Source: Oscillospiraceae bacterium
Lineage (GTDB): Bacteria > Bacillota_A > Clostridia > Oscillospirales > JAAYXM01
Reading direction: 5' to 3'
DNA length: 21,339 bases
Assembly (NCBI GenBank): GCA_017408185.1
Contig: JAFQVE010000213.1
Coordinates: 1 to 21,339 of the forward strand
In this document: positions 1 to 7,074 of the stretch, piece by piece
Layout: every line of letters starts with the position of its first letter
How positions within the stretch are numbered: position 1 is the stretch's first letter
Program-made: the position numbers and the translations under genes
Notes under the pieces: model-generated
Seen by the model: the letters and a program-made list of their open reading frames with translations, nothing else
The model's database searches: none
Told to the model about the DNA's origin: nothing

Positions 1-365
1 TCGGTCGATGTAAGCTGAGTTACCGCGATAAGAAGCGGGCGTGTGCCGTCTTCACGGGTAAGCCCCTCAATCGCCGCCTCCATCATACGCTTCGTTCCCG
101 CGGCGTGAAGATTTGTTATATCAACATCGAGGTTGCGGAGAACAGACATCGCTTTTTTTACTGTATTTGGGATATCGTGAAGCTTAAGGTCAAGGAAAAT
201 CTTATGACCGCGGCGCTTTATCTCGCGGACGATTGACGGTCCCTCAGCATAAAAAAGCTCCATACCTATTTTTACAAACGGCTTCCTGCCGGTAAATTTG
301 TCAAGAAACGCAAAGGTATCTTCTGCGCTCTTGAAGTCACATGCTACGATTACATCTTTTCCCAT
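1..365 (-). CDS. pyrF: Orotidine 5'-phosphate decarboxylase, partial (3' end beyond left edge)
   Basis: Decarboxylates OMP to UMP, the last step of de novo pyrimidine synthesis, in the cytoplasm. I translated 121 residues from the ATG at 365-363; the reading frame runs off the left edge, so about half of a usual ~230-300-residue protein is visible. The family's catalytic Lys/Asp segment is present at residues 58-67 ([10 protein letters not shown]), after an N-terminal strand ending in Asp10 and a Lys at 32. An AAGGAG ribosome site lies about 9 nt before the ATG. It is the last visible gene of the leftward pyr operon and is separated from pyrD by a 226-bp gap filled with hairpin array A. The identification is firm; the C-terminal part and downstream genes cannot be seen. 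Confidence 0.96.
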   Translation of the reverse strand, partial: MGKDVIVACDFKSAEDTFAFLDKFTGRKPFVKIGMELFYAEGPSIVREIKRRGHKIFLDLKLHDIPNTVKKAMSVLRNLDVDITNLHAAGTKRMMEAAIEGLTREDGTRPLLIAVTQLTST

Positions 366-395
366 GATAATAAACTCCTTTTTATGAATTAACTG

Positions 396-592
396 TCGAT
401 ATGTTTTCGCTTCGCTCAAACTCGATATGCAAACTTCGTTTGCCCGATATATTTGCCTTCGGCAAATTCGATATGATATAAATCCCTCTTGCCCCTCAGG
501 GCATATCGCGTGCGAAGCACATATCGAGTCCAAAGGGACATATCACAAATCCCGCAAGGGATTTATATCGCTGCAAAAGCTTACGCTTTTGC
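396..592 (-). repeat. Modular multi-hairpin array, copy A (pyrD-pyrF gap)
   Basis: A chain of short perfect or near-perfect stem-loops joined by CGATAT-type linkers. In plus-strand order the stems are 403-421 (imperfect), 429-443 GCAAAC/GTTTGC, 451-467 ATTTGCC/GGCAAAT, 491-502 GCCC/GGGC, 510-520 GTGC/GCAC, 528-539 GTCC/GGAC, 547-564 AAATCCC/GGGATTT and 573-592 GCAAAAGC/GCTTTTGC. Linkers left of the centre read TCGATAT and those right of it read ATATCGA/ATATCGC, so the whole array is also a larger dyad. GATATAAATCCC at 475-486 is the exact reverse complement of 558-569. The last stem ends on the first base of the pyrD stop codon complement (592-594). Copy B at 2241-2434 shares the plan. The region is non-coding in any convincing frame; its function is unknown. 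I assign it to the minus strand because that strand is transcribed. Confidence 0.85.
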
Positions 593-1500
593 TATACGCA
601 ACGTATAATATCGCGGATATTTTCTATTTTGTATTCATCCATAACAGCCGGAAGGTCATTTATAATGTCACGGCAGACCGTAGGATTGATAAGATTTGCC
701 GCACCAATCTCAACCGCACACGCACCCGCCATCATCATTTCAATAACATCGCGCGCACTTGCAACGCCACCCATACCGATAACAGGGATGTTGACGGCGT
801 GAGCAACCTGATAAACCATCCTCACTGCAACAGGGAAAATTGCGCTGCCTGAGAAACCGCCCATCTTGTTTGCTATTACGGGCTTTCTGCGCCTTAAATC
901 AATTCTCATTCCAAGAAGCGTGTTTATAAGGCTTATACCGTCGGCGCCTGCTTCCTCACAAGCCTTTGCGATTGAAACAATATCTGTAACGTTTGGCGAA
1001 AGCTTGATAATAACCGGCTTTGTAGTTACCGCCTTGACCGCGCGGGTAACCTCTGCCGCAGCTGCGGGGTCTGTGCCGAAGCTCATACCGCCGCCGTGAA
1101 CATTCGGGCAGCTGACGTTTACTTCAAGCCAGCCGACCTGCTCTTCTTTATCGAGCTTTTCACAGGTATAAGCGTAATCCTCAACGGAAAATCCGGAAAC
1201 GTTTGCCATAACCGGCTTATTAAAGCACTTTGCAAGGCGCGGAAGCTCTTCGGATATAACCTTTTCGACACCGGGGTTCTGAAGTCCTACGGCATTTATC
1301 ATACCGGCGGTACACTCCGCAATACGCGGCGTGGGATTACCGAAACGAGCCTCACGCGTTGTGCCCTTGAACGAAAACGTGCCAAGGCAGTTTATATCGT
1401 AAATTTCCGCAAATTCATATCCGTACCCAAAAGTACCGGAAGCAGGGATAACGGGGTTTGAAAGCTCTATCCCGCAAAGCGTTGTGCTCAGTCTTCCCAT
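592..1500 (-). CDS. pyrD: Dihydroorotate dehydrogenase B, catalytic subunit (class 1B)
   Basis: Oxidises dihydroorotate to orotate on FMN and passes electrons to the PyrK subunit and NAD+. The 302-residue product has the usual length. It shows the FMN-binding S-G-T-F-G at 21-25, F-K-G with Lys45, the N-A-V-G-L-Q-N-P-G segment near 69-77, and the class 1 motif N-V-S-C-P-N at 128-133. The base at the active site is Cys131, as expected in class 1B rather than the Ser of class 2. C-terminal G-M-G-G-V and E-I-G-A-A-N phosphate-loop motifs are present. The ATG overlaps the end of pyrK by 13 nt, and its ribosome site (GGAGGAG) lies inside the last codons of pyrK, so the two subunits are probably translationally coupled. 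The stop codon touches hairpin array A. Confidence 0.97.
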   Translation of the reverse strand: MGRLSTTLCGIELSNPVIPASGTFGYGYEFAEIYDINCLGTFSFKGTTREARFGNPTPRIAECTAGMINAVGLQNPGVEKVISEELPRLAKCFNKPVMANVSGFSVEDYAYTCEKLDKEEQVGWLEVNVSCPNVHGGGMSFGTDPAAAAEVTRAVKAVTTKPVIIKLSPNVTDIVSIAKACEEAGADGISLINTLLGMRIDLRRRKPVIANKMGGFSGSAIFPVAVRMVYQVAHAVNIPVIGMGGVASARDVIEMMMAGACAVEIGAANLINPTVCRDIINDLPAVMDEYKIENIRDIIRCV

Positions 1501-2222
1501 ACTATCTCCTCCTTCCGCATGACGGGGCCGTCTTTGCAGATTCGCTTATATCCCGTAAGCGTCTTGCACGAGCAACCCATACACGCGCCGAAGCCGCAGC
1601 CCATACGCTCCTCAAAGCTCAATTGCGCCGAGGTCTTTGCCGCGCGGTGTACTGCACGGAGCATCGGCTCAGGTCCGCAGGTGTAAACATATGTATAGTC
1701 AACGCTGTTCATAGCATCGGTGACAAAACCGCGTATTCCGTAAGAGCCGTCAACGGTCGTTACGCAAACATCGGCGCCGAGCTTTTTAAATTCTTCTTCG
1801 TAGAATATTTCATCCTTTGTGTTAAAGCCGAGAATTACGCTGACCTTTTTCCCTTCGGCGAGAAGCCGCTTTGCAAGCAGATACATCGGCGGAACACCGA
1901 CGCCTCCGCCGATAAGAAGCGGCTTTTCGCCTGCATCACGAAGGTCGTAGCCGTTGCCGAGCCCCGTGAGGATATCAAGCTCTTCTCCGGGGAGCATCGC
2001 GCTCATCTGCGCGGTGCCGTCGCCTACTACCTTATATATAATTGTAAGAACTCCGTCGGAGACATCGCAGACGGATATCGGACGGCGCAGGAATTTGCCG
2101 GAAAGCGCGATATTTACAAATCCGCCCGGAACGCAGTCTCCGCAGTTTCCCGCAAGCTCCATCTTATAAACTGACGATGTCAGCGGTGTATTTGATATAA
2201 TTTTAAAAATTGATTGAGTCAT
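1488..2222 (-). CDS. pyrK: Dihydroorotate dehydrogenase B, electron-transfer subunit
   Basis: Carries FAD and a 2Fe-2S cluster and moves electrons from PyrD to NAD+. I place the start at the ATG at 2222-2220 because GGAGG lies 5 nt before it. This gives 244 residues beginning M-T-Q-S-I-F-K. Upstream in-frame codons to 2384 are open only because they cross hairpin array B, and they do not look like PyrK. The FAD-binding R-R-P-I-S is at 46-50, the NAD-binding G-G-G-V-G-V-P-P at 105-112, a C-G-P motif at 182-184, and the cluster cysteines at 209, 214, 217 and 229, with an extra Cys219. It overlaps pyrD by 13 nt. Its ribosome site is partly enclosed in a small AAAACC/GGTTTT hairpin (2224-2238). 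Confidence 0.97.
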   Translation of the reverse strand: MTQSIFKIISNTPLTSSVYKMELAGNCGDCVPGGFVNIALSGKFLRRPISVCDVSDGVLTIIYKVVGDGTAQMSAMLPGEELDILTGLGNGYDLRDAGEKPLLIGGGVGVPPMYLLAKRLLAEGKKVSVILGFNTKDEIFYEEEFKKLGADVCVTTVDGSYGIRGFVTDAMNSVDYTYVYTCGPEPMLRAVHRAAKTSAQLSFEERMGCGFGACMGCSCKTLTGYKRICKDGPVMRKEEIVWED

Positions 2223-2223
2223 G

Positions 2224-2238
2224 AAAACCTCCGGTTTT
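2224..2238 (-). promoter_or_regulatory. Hairpin around the pyrK ribosome binding site
   Basis: In the transcript AAAACC, loop GGA, GGTTTT forms a six-pair stem directly before the pyrK ATG. The GGAGG ribosome site spans the loop and the start of the 3' arm, so folding would partly hide it. Immediately upstream lies hairpin array B. Any effect on translation is inference. Confidence 0.5.
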
Positions 2239-2240
2239 TT

Positions 2241-2434
2241 AGCGATATGCAAACTTCGTTTGCTCGATATACACGCTTTGCGTGTTCGATATATTTCACT
2301 TTGTGAAATTCGATATGATATAAATCCCCTTCGCCCCGCAGGGCATATCGAGTGCAAAGCACATATCGAGTCCCATTGGGACATATCGAAAATCCCGCAA
2401 GGGATTTATATCGCTGCAAAAGCAAAGCTTTTGC
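2241..2434 (-). repeat. Modular multi-hairpin array, copy B (carB-pyrK gap)
   Basis: Second copy of the array seen at 396-592. Plus-strand stems are 2249-2263 GCAAAC/GTTTGC, 2271-2285 ACACGC/GCGTGT, 2293-2309 ATTTCAC/GTGAAAT, 2333-2344 GCCC/GGGC, 2352-2362 GTGC/GCAC, 2370-2382 GTCCC/GGGAC, 2390-2407 AAATCCC/GGGATTT and 2416-2434 GCAAAAGC/GCTTTTGC. The ends before the last stem are AGCGATAT (2241-2248) and ATATCGCT (2408-2415), an exact inverted pair. GATATAAATCCC (2317-2328) pairs with 2401-2412. Relative to copy A, stem ATTTGCC/GGCAAAT has become ATTTCAC/GTGAAAT with both arms changed together. The terminal stem lies one base outside the carB stop (2436-2438). No protein is supported here. 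Confidence 0.85.
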
Positions 2435-2435
2435 T

Positions 2436-5400
2436 TTACGCATCAATTGTTGAGATTGTAAGCGTTGTTTCTTCAAGAACATCAAGAAGAACTCTTACGG
2501 TATCGAGGTTTGTGAAGATTGAAACGTTGTTGTCTGTTGCAAGGGTTCTTATTTCGTGACCGTCCTTCATTGCATTTGAGCCGATGTTTCTTGTGTTTAT
2601 AACATAGGCGATGTGACCCTGACGGATTGCATTGGGAATCTCTTCGCTTCCTTCGGAAATCTTTTTAAGAACATGTGTTCTGATTCCGTTTTCCTTGAGG
2701 AATGCGGCTGTTCCTGCAGTTGCCTGAATGTTAAAGCCGAGGTTATAGAAGCGGCGGATGAGGGGGAGCGCTTCATCCTTATCTTCATCGGCGATTGTTG
2801 CAAGAACTGTTCCATAGTTCTGCAGAGTCATACCGGATGCCTGAAGTGCCTTATACATTGCGCGGTTCATTTTATCGTCATAGCCGATTGCTTCACCGGT
2901 GGACTTCATTTCCGGAGAAAGATATGCATCAAGTCCACGGATTTTTGCAAATGAGAATACCGGAACCTTTACGTACCAGCGCTTTTTCTCATCGGGGTAA
3001 ATGTCAAAGATGCCCTGCTCTTTAAGAGATTTTCCTAAAATTACCTCTGTTGCAATATCCGCAAGGGAATAGCCGGTTGCCTTTGAAAGGAACGGAACTG
3101 TTCTTGAAGAACGCGGGTTTACCTCAATGATAAACACGTTATCTTCCTTATCCACGATAAACTGAATATTATAAAGACCTACAATTCCGATACCGAGACC
3201 AAGCTTCTTTGCATACTGCAGGATTATGCCCTTTACCTTGTTTGAAATCGAGAAGGTCGGATACACGCTTATGGAGTCGCCGGAGTGAACACCCGTGCGC
3301 TCAACAAGCTCCATAATACCGGGGACAAATACGTCGCGTCCGTCGCAGATTGCATCAATCTCAACCTCTTTACCCTGAATATACTTATCAACAAGCACAG
3401 GCTTGTCCTCGTCAATCTCAACGGCTGTTTTGAGGTAGTGGCGAAGCTGCTCTTCGTTTGAAACAATCTGCATTGCGCGTCCGCCGAGAACAAAGCTCGG
3501 GCGCACAAGCACCGGATAGCCTATCTCTGCCGCAGCGGCAATACCGTCTTCGATTTTTGTTACGGCATGTCCCTTCGGCTGCGGGATTCCGAGCTCACGG
3601 AGAATTTTTTCAAAGCTGTCGCGGTTTTCCGCGCGCTCAATTGCATCGCAGTCCGTACCGATAATTTTTACACCGCGGGCGCGAAGCGGCTCTGCAAGGT
3701 TAATTGCAGTCTGCCCGCCGAGAGATGCAATAACGCCCTCCGGCTTTTCAAACTCGATGATGTTCATAACATCTTCTGTTGTAAGCGGCTCAAAATAAAG
3801 CTTGTCCGCAGTGGTGTAGTCGGTAGAAACCGTTTCGGGGTTGTTGTTTATGATAATGGCTTCATAGCCTGAATTTTTGATTGTTGTGACCGCGTGAACC
3901 GTTGAATAGTCAAACTCAACGCCCTGACCGATGCGTATCGGTCCTGCACCGAGAACAACAATCTTCTTTCTGTCGGTAAGCACGGATGTGTTTTCGCCGG
4001 TATAGCTTGAGTAGAAATACGGAATGTATGCACCTGTGTGGCAGGTATCAACCATGCGGTAAACAGGGAACATATTTTCCTTTTTGCGGAGATTGAACAC
4101 TTCAACCTCCGGCATATTCCAGAGGCGGGCAATGAACTTATCGGAATAACCCATCTTCTTTGCGTTGCGGAGAACTTCGACATTGCCCTTGTTGTTTGCA
4201 ATGTTCTTTTCCTCGTCCACGATTTCTTTGATGCAATCGAGGAAGTACGGGGTAATCTGTGTTATTTTGAAAATCTCGTCAACGGAAACACCGAGACGGA
4301 AGAGCGCGGCAACGGCAAAAATATTATCATCGCGGAATTCGCGGATATAGTCGATAAGCTCATCTTTTGACTTTCCGTCAAATTTCGGGAGGTAGAAGTG
4401 GTCAGCACCTGTTTCAAGAGAGCGTACACCCTTTAAGAGACACTCGGAAAGGGAAGATCCGATACCCATAATCTCGCCGGTTGCCTTCATCTGTGTGCCG
4501 AGAGTATTCGGTGCGGTTGCAAACTTATCAAAGGGGAATCGCGGAAGCTTTGCAATGACATAATCGAGGCTCGGCTCAAAAGCCGCGTTGGTATTTGCAA
4601 TTGCAATATCCTCAAGTGCCATACCCACAGCAATCTTTGCAGTGACGCGGGCTATCGGATATCCCGATGCCTTTGATGCGAGAGCGGAGGAGCGCGATAC
4701 GCGCGGATTTACCTCAATGAGGTAATATTCGCTGGAGTTCGGGTTAAGCGCAAACTGAACGTTGCAGCCGCCCTCAATTTTAAGCTCACGGATAATCTTT
4801 ATTGCGCTTTCATTGAGCATCTTAAGGTCATGGTCATTAAGCGTCATAATCGGTGCAACAACAAGCGAATCACCTGTGTGAACACCGACAGGGTCGATAT
4901 TTTCCATTCCGCAGATAGTTATTGCGTGGTCATTACTGTCACGCATAACTTCAAACTCGATTTCCTTATATCCCTTGACGGATTTTTCGATAAGCACCTG
5001 ATGGACAGGGGAGAGCTTGAATGCGTTAAGCCCTACTTCAATAAGCTCTTCTTCGTTATACGCAAAACCGCCGCCCGTTCCGCCGAGCGTAAATGCCGGA
5101 CGGAGAACAACCGGATATCCGATGCGTGCAGCCGCAGCCTTTGCCTCATCGAGAGAGTATGTTATCTCGGAAGGAATTGTCGGCTCGCCGATGGACTGAC
5201 AAAGCTCCTTAAAGAGCTCGCGATCCTCAGCACGCTCAATGGATTCCGAGCTTGTTCCCAGAAGCTCAACGCCACACTCGCGAAGCACTCCCTTCTTTTC
5301 AAGCTGCATTGCAAGGTTAAGTCCCGTCTGTCCACCGATACCCGGAACAATAGCATCCGGGCGCTCGTGGCGCAGGATTTTTGCGATGTATTCAAGAGTA

Positions 5401-5606
5401 AGCGGCTCCATATACACCTTATCCGCAACCGTTGTGTCCGTCATAATCGTTGCGGGGTTAGAGTTACAGAGGATAACCTCATAGCCCTCCTCGCGGAGCG
5501 CCAGGCACGCCTGTGTTCCTGCATAGTCAAACTCTGCCGCCTGACCGATAACAATCGGACCGGATCCGATGATAAGTATTTTCTTAATATCCGTTCTCTT
5601 AGCCAT
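2436..5606 (-). CDS. carB: Carbamoyl-phosphate synthase, large subunit
   Basis: Makes carbamoyl phosphate from bicarbonate, ATP and ammonia delivered by the small subunit CarA. The 1056-residue product has the full internal duplication of the family. The N-terminal half begins with I-G-S-G-P-I-V-I-G-Q-A-A-E-F-D and contains the first ATP-grasp domain (about 125-330). An oligomerisation region follows. The second half repeats the pattern with V-L-G-A-G-P-I-R-I-G-Q-G-V-E-F-D and a second ATP-grasp domain. A C-terminal MGS-like allosteric domain (about 930-1056) contains M-K-S-T-G-E. The GGAGGT ribosome site lies in the 42-bp gap after pyrC. No carA is present on either side, although carA commonly precedes carB, so the glutaminase subunit must be encoded elsewhere. 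The stop codon is followed at once by hairpin array B. Confidence 0.98.
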   Translation of the reverse strand: MAKRTDIKKILIIGSGPIVIGQAAEFDYAGTQACLALREEGYEVILCNSNPATIMTDTTVADKVYMEPLTLEYIAKILRHERPDAIVPGIGGQTGLNLAMQLEKKGVLRECGVELLGTSSESIERAEDRELFKELCQSIGEPTIPSEITYSLDEAKAAAARIGYPVVLRPAFTLGGTGGGFAYNEEELIEVGLNAFKLSPVHQVLIEKSVKGYKEIEFEVMRDSNDHAITICGMENIDPVGVHTGDSLVVAPIMTLNDHDLKMLNESAIKIIRELKIEGGCNVQFALNPNSSEYYLIEVNPRVSRSSALASKASGYPIARVTAKIAVGMALEDIAIANTNAAFEPSLDYVIAKLPRFPFDKFATAPNTLGTQMKATGEIMGIGSSLSECLLKGVRSLETGADHFYLPKFDGKSKDELIDYIREFRDDNIFAVAALFRLGVSVDEIFKITQITPYFLDCIKEIVDEEKNIANNKGNVEVLRNAKKMGYSDKFIARLWNMPEVEVFNLRKKENMFPVYRMVDTCHTGAYIPYFYSSYTGENTSVLTDRKKIVVLGAGPIRIGQGVEFDYSTVHAVTTIKNSGYEAIIINNNPETVSTDYTTADKLYFEPLTTEDVMNIIEFEKPEGVIASLGGQTAINLAEPLRARGVKIIGTDCDAIERAENRDSFEKILRELGIPQPKGHAVTKIEDGIAAAAEIGYPVLVRPSFVLGGRAMQIVSNEEQLRHYLKTAVEIDEDKPVLVDKYIQGKEVEIDAICDGRDVFVPGIMELVERTGVHSGDSISVYPTFSISNKVKGIILQYAKKLGLGIGIVGLYNIQFIVDKEDNVFIIEVNPRSSRTVPFLSKATGYSLADIATEVILGKSLKEQGIFDIYPDEKKRWYVKVPVFSFAKIRGLDAYLSPEMKSTGEAIGYDDKMNRAMYKALQASGMTLQNYGTVLATIADEDKDEALPLIRRFYNLGFNIQATAGTAAFLKENGIRTHVLKKISEGSEEIPNAIRQGHIAYVINTRNIGSNAMKDGHEIRTLATDNNVSIFTNLDTVRVLLDVLEETTLTISTIDA

Positions 5607-5648
5607 TGTATATTTACCTCCGAAAGTTTATTTCTGTTTATTCTCTGT

Positions 5649-6860
5649 CTATGCTTTGTGAACCGGTTTTCCGTTTTTTACCGTAAGCAGGCATTTTCCG
5701 AAAAGCATGTCGCCCTCAAACGGCGTTGCACGTCCCATTGAAAGGAACTCTTCCGGATTAACCCGGAATTTTGCATTCAAATCCCAAACGGTGAAGTCCT
5801 CTCCAACAGGAATGCCAAAGCGTTTTCGCGGATTGTGGCACATAACCTCAATTAGCTTATCGAGTGTTATTGCGCCCGGTCTTACAAGCTTTGTATACAG
5901 CACCGCAAACGCGGTTTCAAGCCCGACAACACCAAACGCACTGCCGGAAAGTCCCTTTGCCTTTTCCTCGGCAGAGTGCGGCGCGTGGTCTGTTGCAATC
6001 ATATCAACCGTGCCGTCAACCAGTCCCGCAACAAGTGCGTCACGGTCACGGGAGGAGCGAATCGGCGGGTTCATCTTAAAGCGCCCTTCCTCTTTTATGT
6101 CTTCATCACACATCACAAGGTAATGCGGGCCTGTCTCACACGTAACATCAAGCCCTTCTGCCTTTGCGCGCCTTATAAGCTCGACCGTCTCGGCAGTTGA
6201 AACATGGCAGACGTGGTATTTGCATCCGGTTTCGCGCACGAGGCGCAAATCGCGCTCAACCTGCTTCCATTCGCTCTCTGAGTTTATCCCGACATATCCG
6301 TGCTCTGCGGCAAACTTGCCGTCGTGGATGCATCCGCCCGGGCGAAGCTCACGATTATCCTCACAGTGGGCAACAAGTATTTTCCCAAGCTCACGGCATT
6401 TTATCATTGCCGCACGCATCATGTCGTCATTCTGAACGCCCTTGCCGTCATCGGAAAACGCAATTGCGAACGGTGCCATTCCGTCCATATCGGAAAGCTG
6501 CTCTCCCTTCTGCCCGACGGTGATTGAGCCGTAAGGCAGAACGTCAATGCATGCGTCGCGCTCTATAAGCTTAATCTGCTCTCTGATATTCTCCACGCTG
6601 TCCGGCACGGGATTTAAGTTTGGCATCGTGCACACTGCAGTATACCCTCCGCGCGCCGCCGCCGCGCTTCCCGAGAGGATTGTTTCCTTATACGAAAAGC
6701 CCGGCTCACGAAAATGCACATGCACATCGCAGAAGCCGGGAAAAACAGCATATTTTGAAGAGAATGAGGGAAGAAACGCCTTCGCTGCCTTGATGCAGGA
6801 AGCCGCACATTCCCGTGCTATGAACTTTGAAACAGCTTTGTTCTTCAAAAAACCGAACAT
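5649..6860 (-). CDS. pyrC: Dihydroorotase (class I)
   Basis: Cyclises carbamoyl aspartate to dihydroorotate. The 403-residue product has a metal-binding D-V-H-V-H-F-R-E-P-G motif at 45-54 (His47, His49), an Asp pair at 137-138 in F-S-D-D-G, His165 in A-H-C-E-D, His219 in C-H-V-S-T, K-M-N-P-P-I-R-S at 262-269 and the catalytic Asp291 in A-T-D-H-A-P-H-S. These are the class I amidohydrolase ligands in the expected order. The first ~40 residues, normally a strand-rich domain, look short and unusual, but the ATG at 6860 has an AAGGGG site 8 nt upstream and no better start is visible. It is the first structural gene after the pyr promoter and attenuator. Confidence 0.96.
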   Translation of the reverse strand: MFGFLKNKAVSKFIARECAASCIKAAKAFLPSFSSKYAVFPGFCDVHVHFREPGFSYKETILSGSAAAARGGYTAVCTMPNLNPVPDSVENIREQIKLIERDACIDVLPYGSITVGQKGEQLSDMDGMAPFAIAFSDDGKGVQNDDMMRAAMIKCRELGKILVAHCEDNRELRPGGCIHDGKFAAEHGYVGINSESEWKQVERDLRLVRETGCKYHVCHVSTAETVELIRRAKAEGLDVTCETGPHYLVMCDEDIKEEGRFKMNPPIRSSRDRDALVAGLVDGTVDMIATDHAPHSAEEKAKGLSGSAFGVVGLETAFAVLYTKLVRPGAITLDKLIEVMCHNPRKRFGIPVGEDFTVWDLNAKFRVNPEEFLSMGRATPFEGDMLFGKCLLTVKNGKPVHKA

Positions 6861-6872
6861 TAAAACTACCCC

Positions 6873-6971
6873 TTACATGAAAAAAATCCTGCCCGATGGG
6901 CAAGATGTACATACAAAAATATATACAGGAAGCGCCCTGCATATCTCCGATATTGCAAATCTTGCCGGCAT
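6873..6971 (-). CDS. Putative 32-residue pyr leader peptide
   Basis: A short open frame starting at ATG 6971-6969 (a GTG lies one codon earlier) and ending with TAA at 6875-6873, 12 nt before the pyrC ATG. It begins M-P-A-R-F-A and ends R-I-F-F-M. A weak AAGAG site precedes it by 7-10 nt. The frame runs across the 6921-6944 hairpin, the U-run after it and the whole terminator at 6880-6906, and its stop codon overlaps the AAGGGG site of pyrC. This arrangement matches the leader peptide of the enteric pyrBI attenuator, where a ribosome close behind polymerase blocks the terminator. The peptide sequence itself is not recognisable and the ribosome site is weak, so translation is inferred. Confidence 0.5.
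   Translation of the reverse strand: MPARFAISEICRALPVYIFVCTSCPSGRIFFM
6880..6906 (-). terminator. Intrinsic terminator in the pyr leader (attenuator)
   Basis: In the transcript ATCTTGCCC pairs with GGGCAGGAT (9 pairs including one G-U) around a 3-nt loop and is followed by seven T residues. It lies between the pyr promoter and pyrC, so it must be overridden for the operon to be expressed. This placement is typical of an attenuator. Confidence 0.8.
6915..6944 (-). promoter_or_regulatory. Pause-like hairpin with U-run in the pyr leader
   Basis: In the transcript ATATGCAGG pairs with CCTGTATAT (9 pairs, one G-U) around a 6-nt loop and is followed by ATTTTT. It lies about 15 nt before the attenuator terminator. 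In the pyrBI model a hairpin and U-rich stretch make polymerase pause when UTP is scarce; the same role here is inference from layout. Confidence 0.55.
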
Positions 6972-7004
6972 CACGGTACCGCTCTTAAAGATTTATTTTA
7001 GAAT

Positions 7005-7033
7005 ATTATACCACTTCCCGCACTGTTTGTCAA
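7005..7033 (-). promoter_or_regulatory. Promoter of the pyrC-carB-pyrK-pyrD-pyrF operon
   Basis: Read on the minus strand, TTGACA (7033-7028) and TATAAT (7010-7005) are both perfect consensus boxes with a 17-nt spacer. Transcription would begin near 6998, giving a leader of about 138 nt before pyrC. A 15-bp T-rich direct repeat with a 22-bp period lies just upstream (7038-7074). Confidence 0.9.
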
Positions 7034-7037
7034 CGGT

Positions 7038-7074
7038 TTTGAAAGAGAAAAACGCAGAATTTGAAAGAGAAAAA
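7038..7074. repeat. Two 15-bp direct repeats, 22-bp period, upstream of pyr promoter
   Basis: TTTGAAAGAGAAAAA occurs at 7038-7052 and again at 7060-7074. On the transcribed strand these are pyrimidine-rich tracts two helical turns apart, about 5 and 27 bp upstream of the -35 box. They could act as UP-element-like DNA or activator sites. The second repeat also forms the right arm of a long imperfect inverted repeat with 7121-7137. Confidence 0.55.

Noticed and set aside
396..592. CRISPR array
   Set aside because: The repeated units are short palindromes with varied stems and no spacers of constant length, and there are no cas genes.
427..852. Rightward 141-codon open frame across hairpin array A and the end of pyrD
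   Set aside because: It is antisense to pyrD, begins in repeat sequence, and has no recognisable protein features.
1458..2174. Rightward 238-codon open frame
   Set aside because: It is the antisense shadow of pyrK and pyrD, which have clear family motifs.
2223..2384. N-terminal extension of pyrK through array B
   Set aside because: The frame is open only through the repeat; the GGAGG site and family start place the start at 2222.
4830..5741. Rightward 303-codon open frame opposite carB
   Set aside because: It is antisense to a complete carB and reads as Cys/Arg-rich shadow sequence.
6706..6942. Leftward 78-codon frame overlapping the start of pyrC
   Set aside because: Its GGAG is only 2 nt from the ATG, and it overlaps pyrC out of frame with no family features.
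6861..6998. PyrR-binding leader
   Set aside because: I could not find the conserved PyrR-binding loop sequence in the leader.
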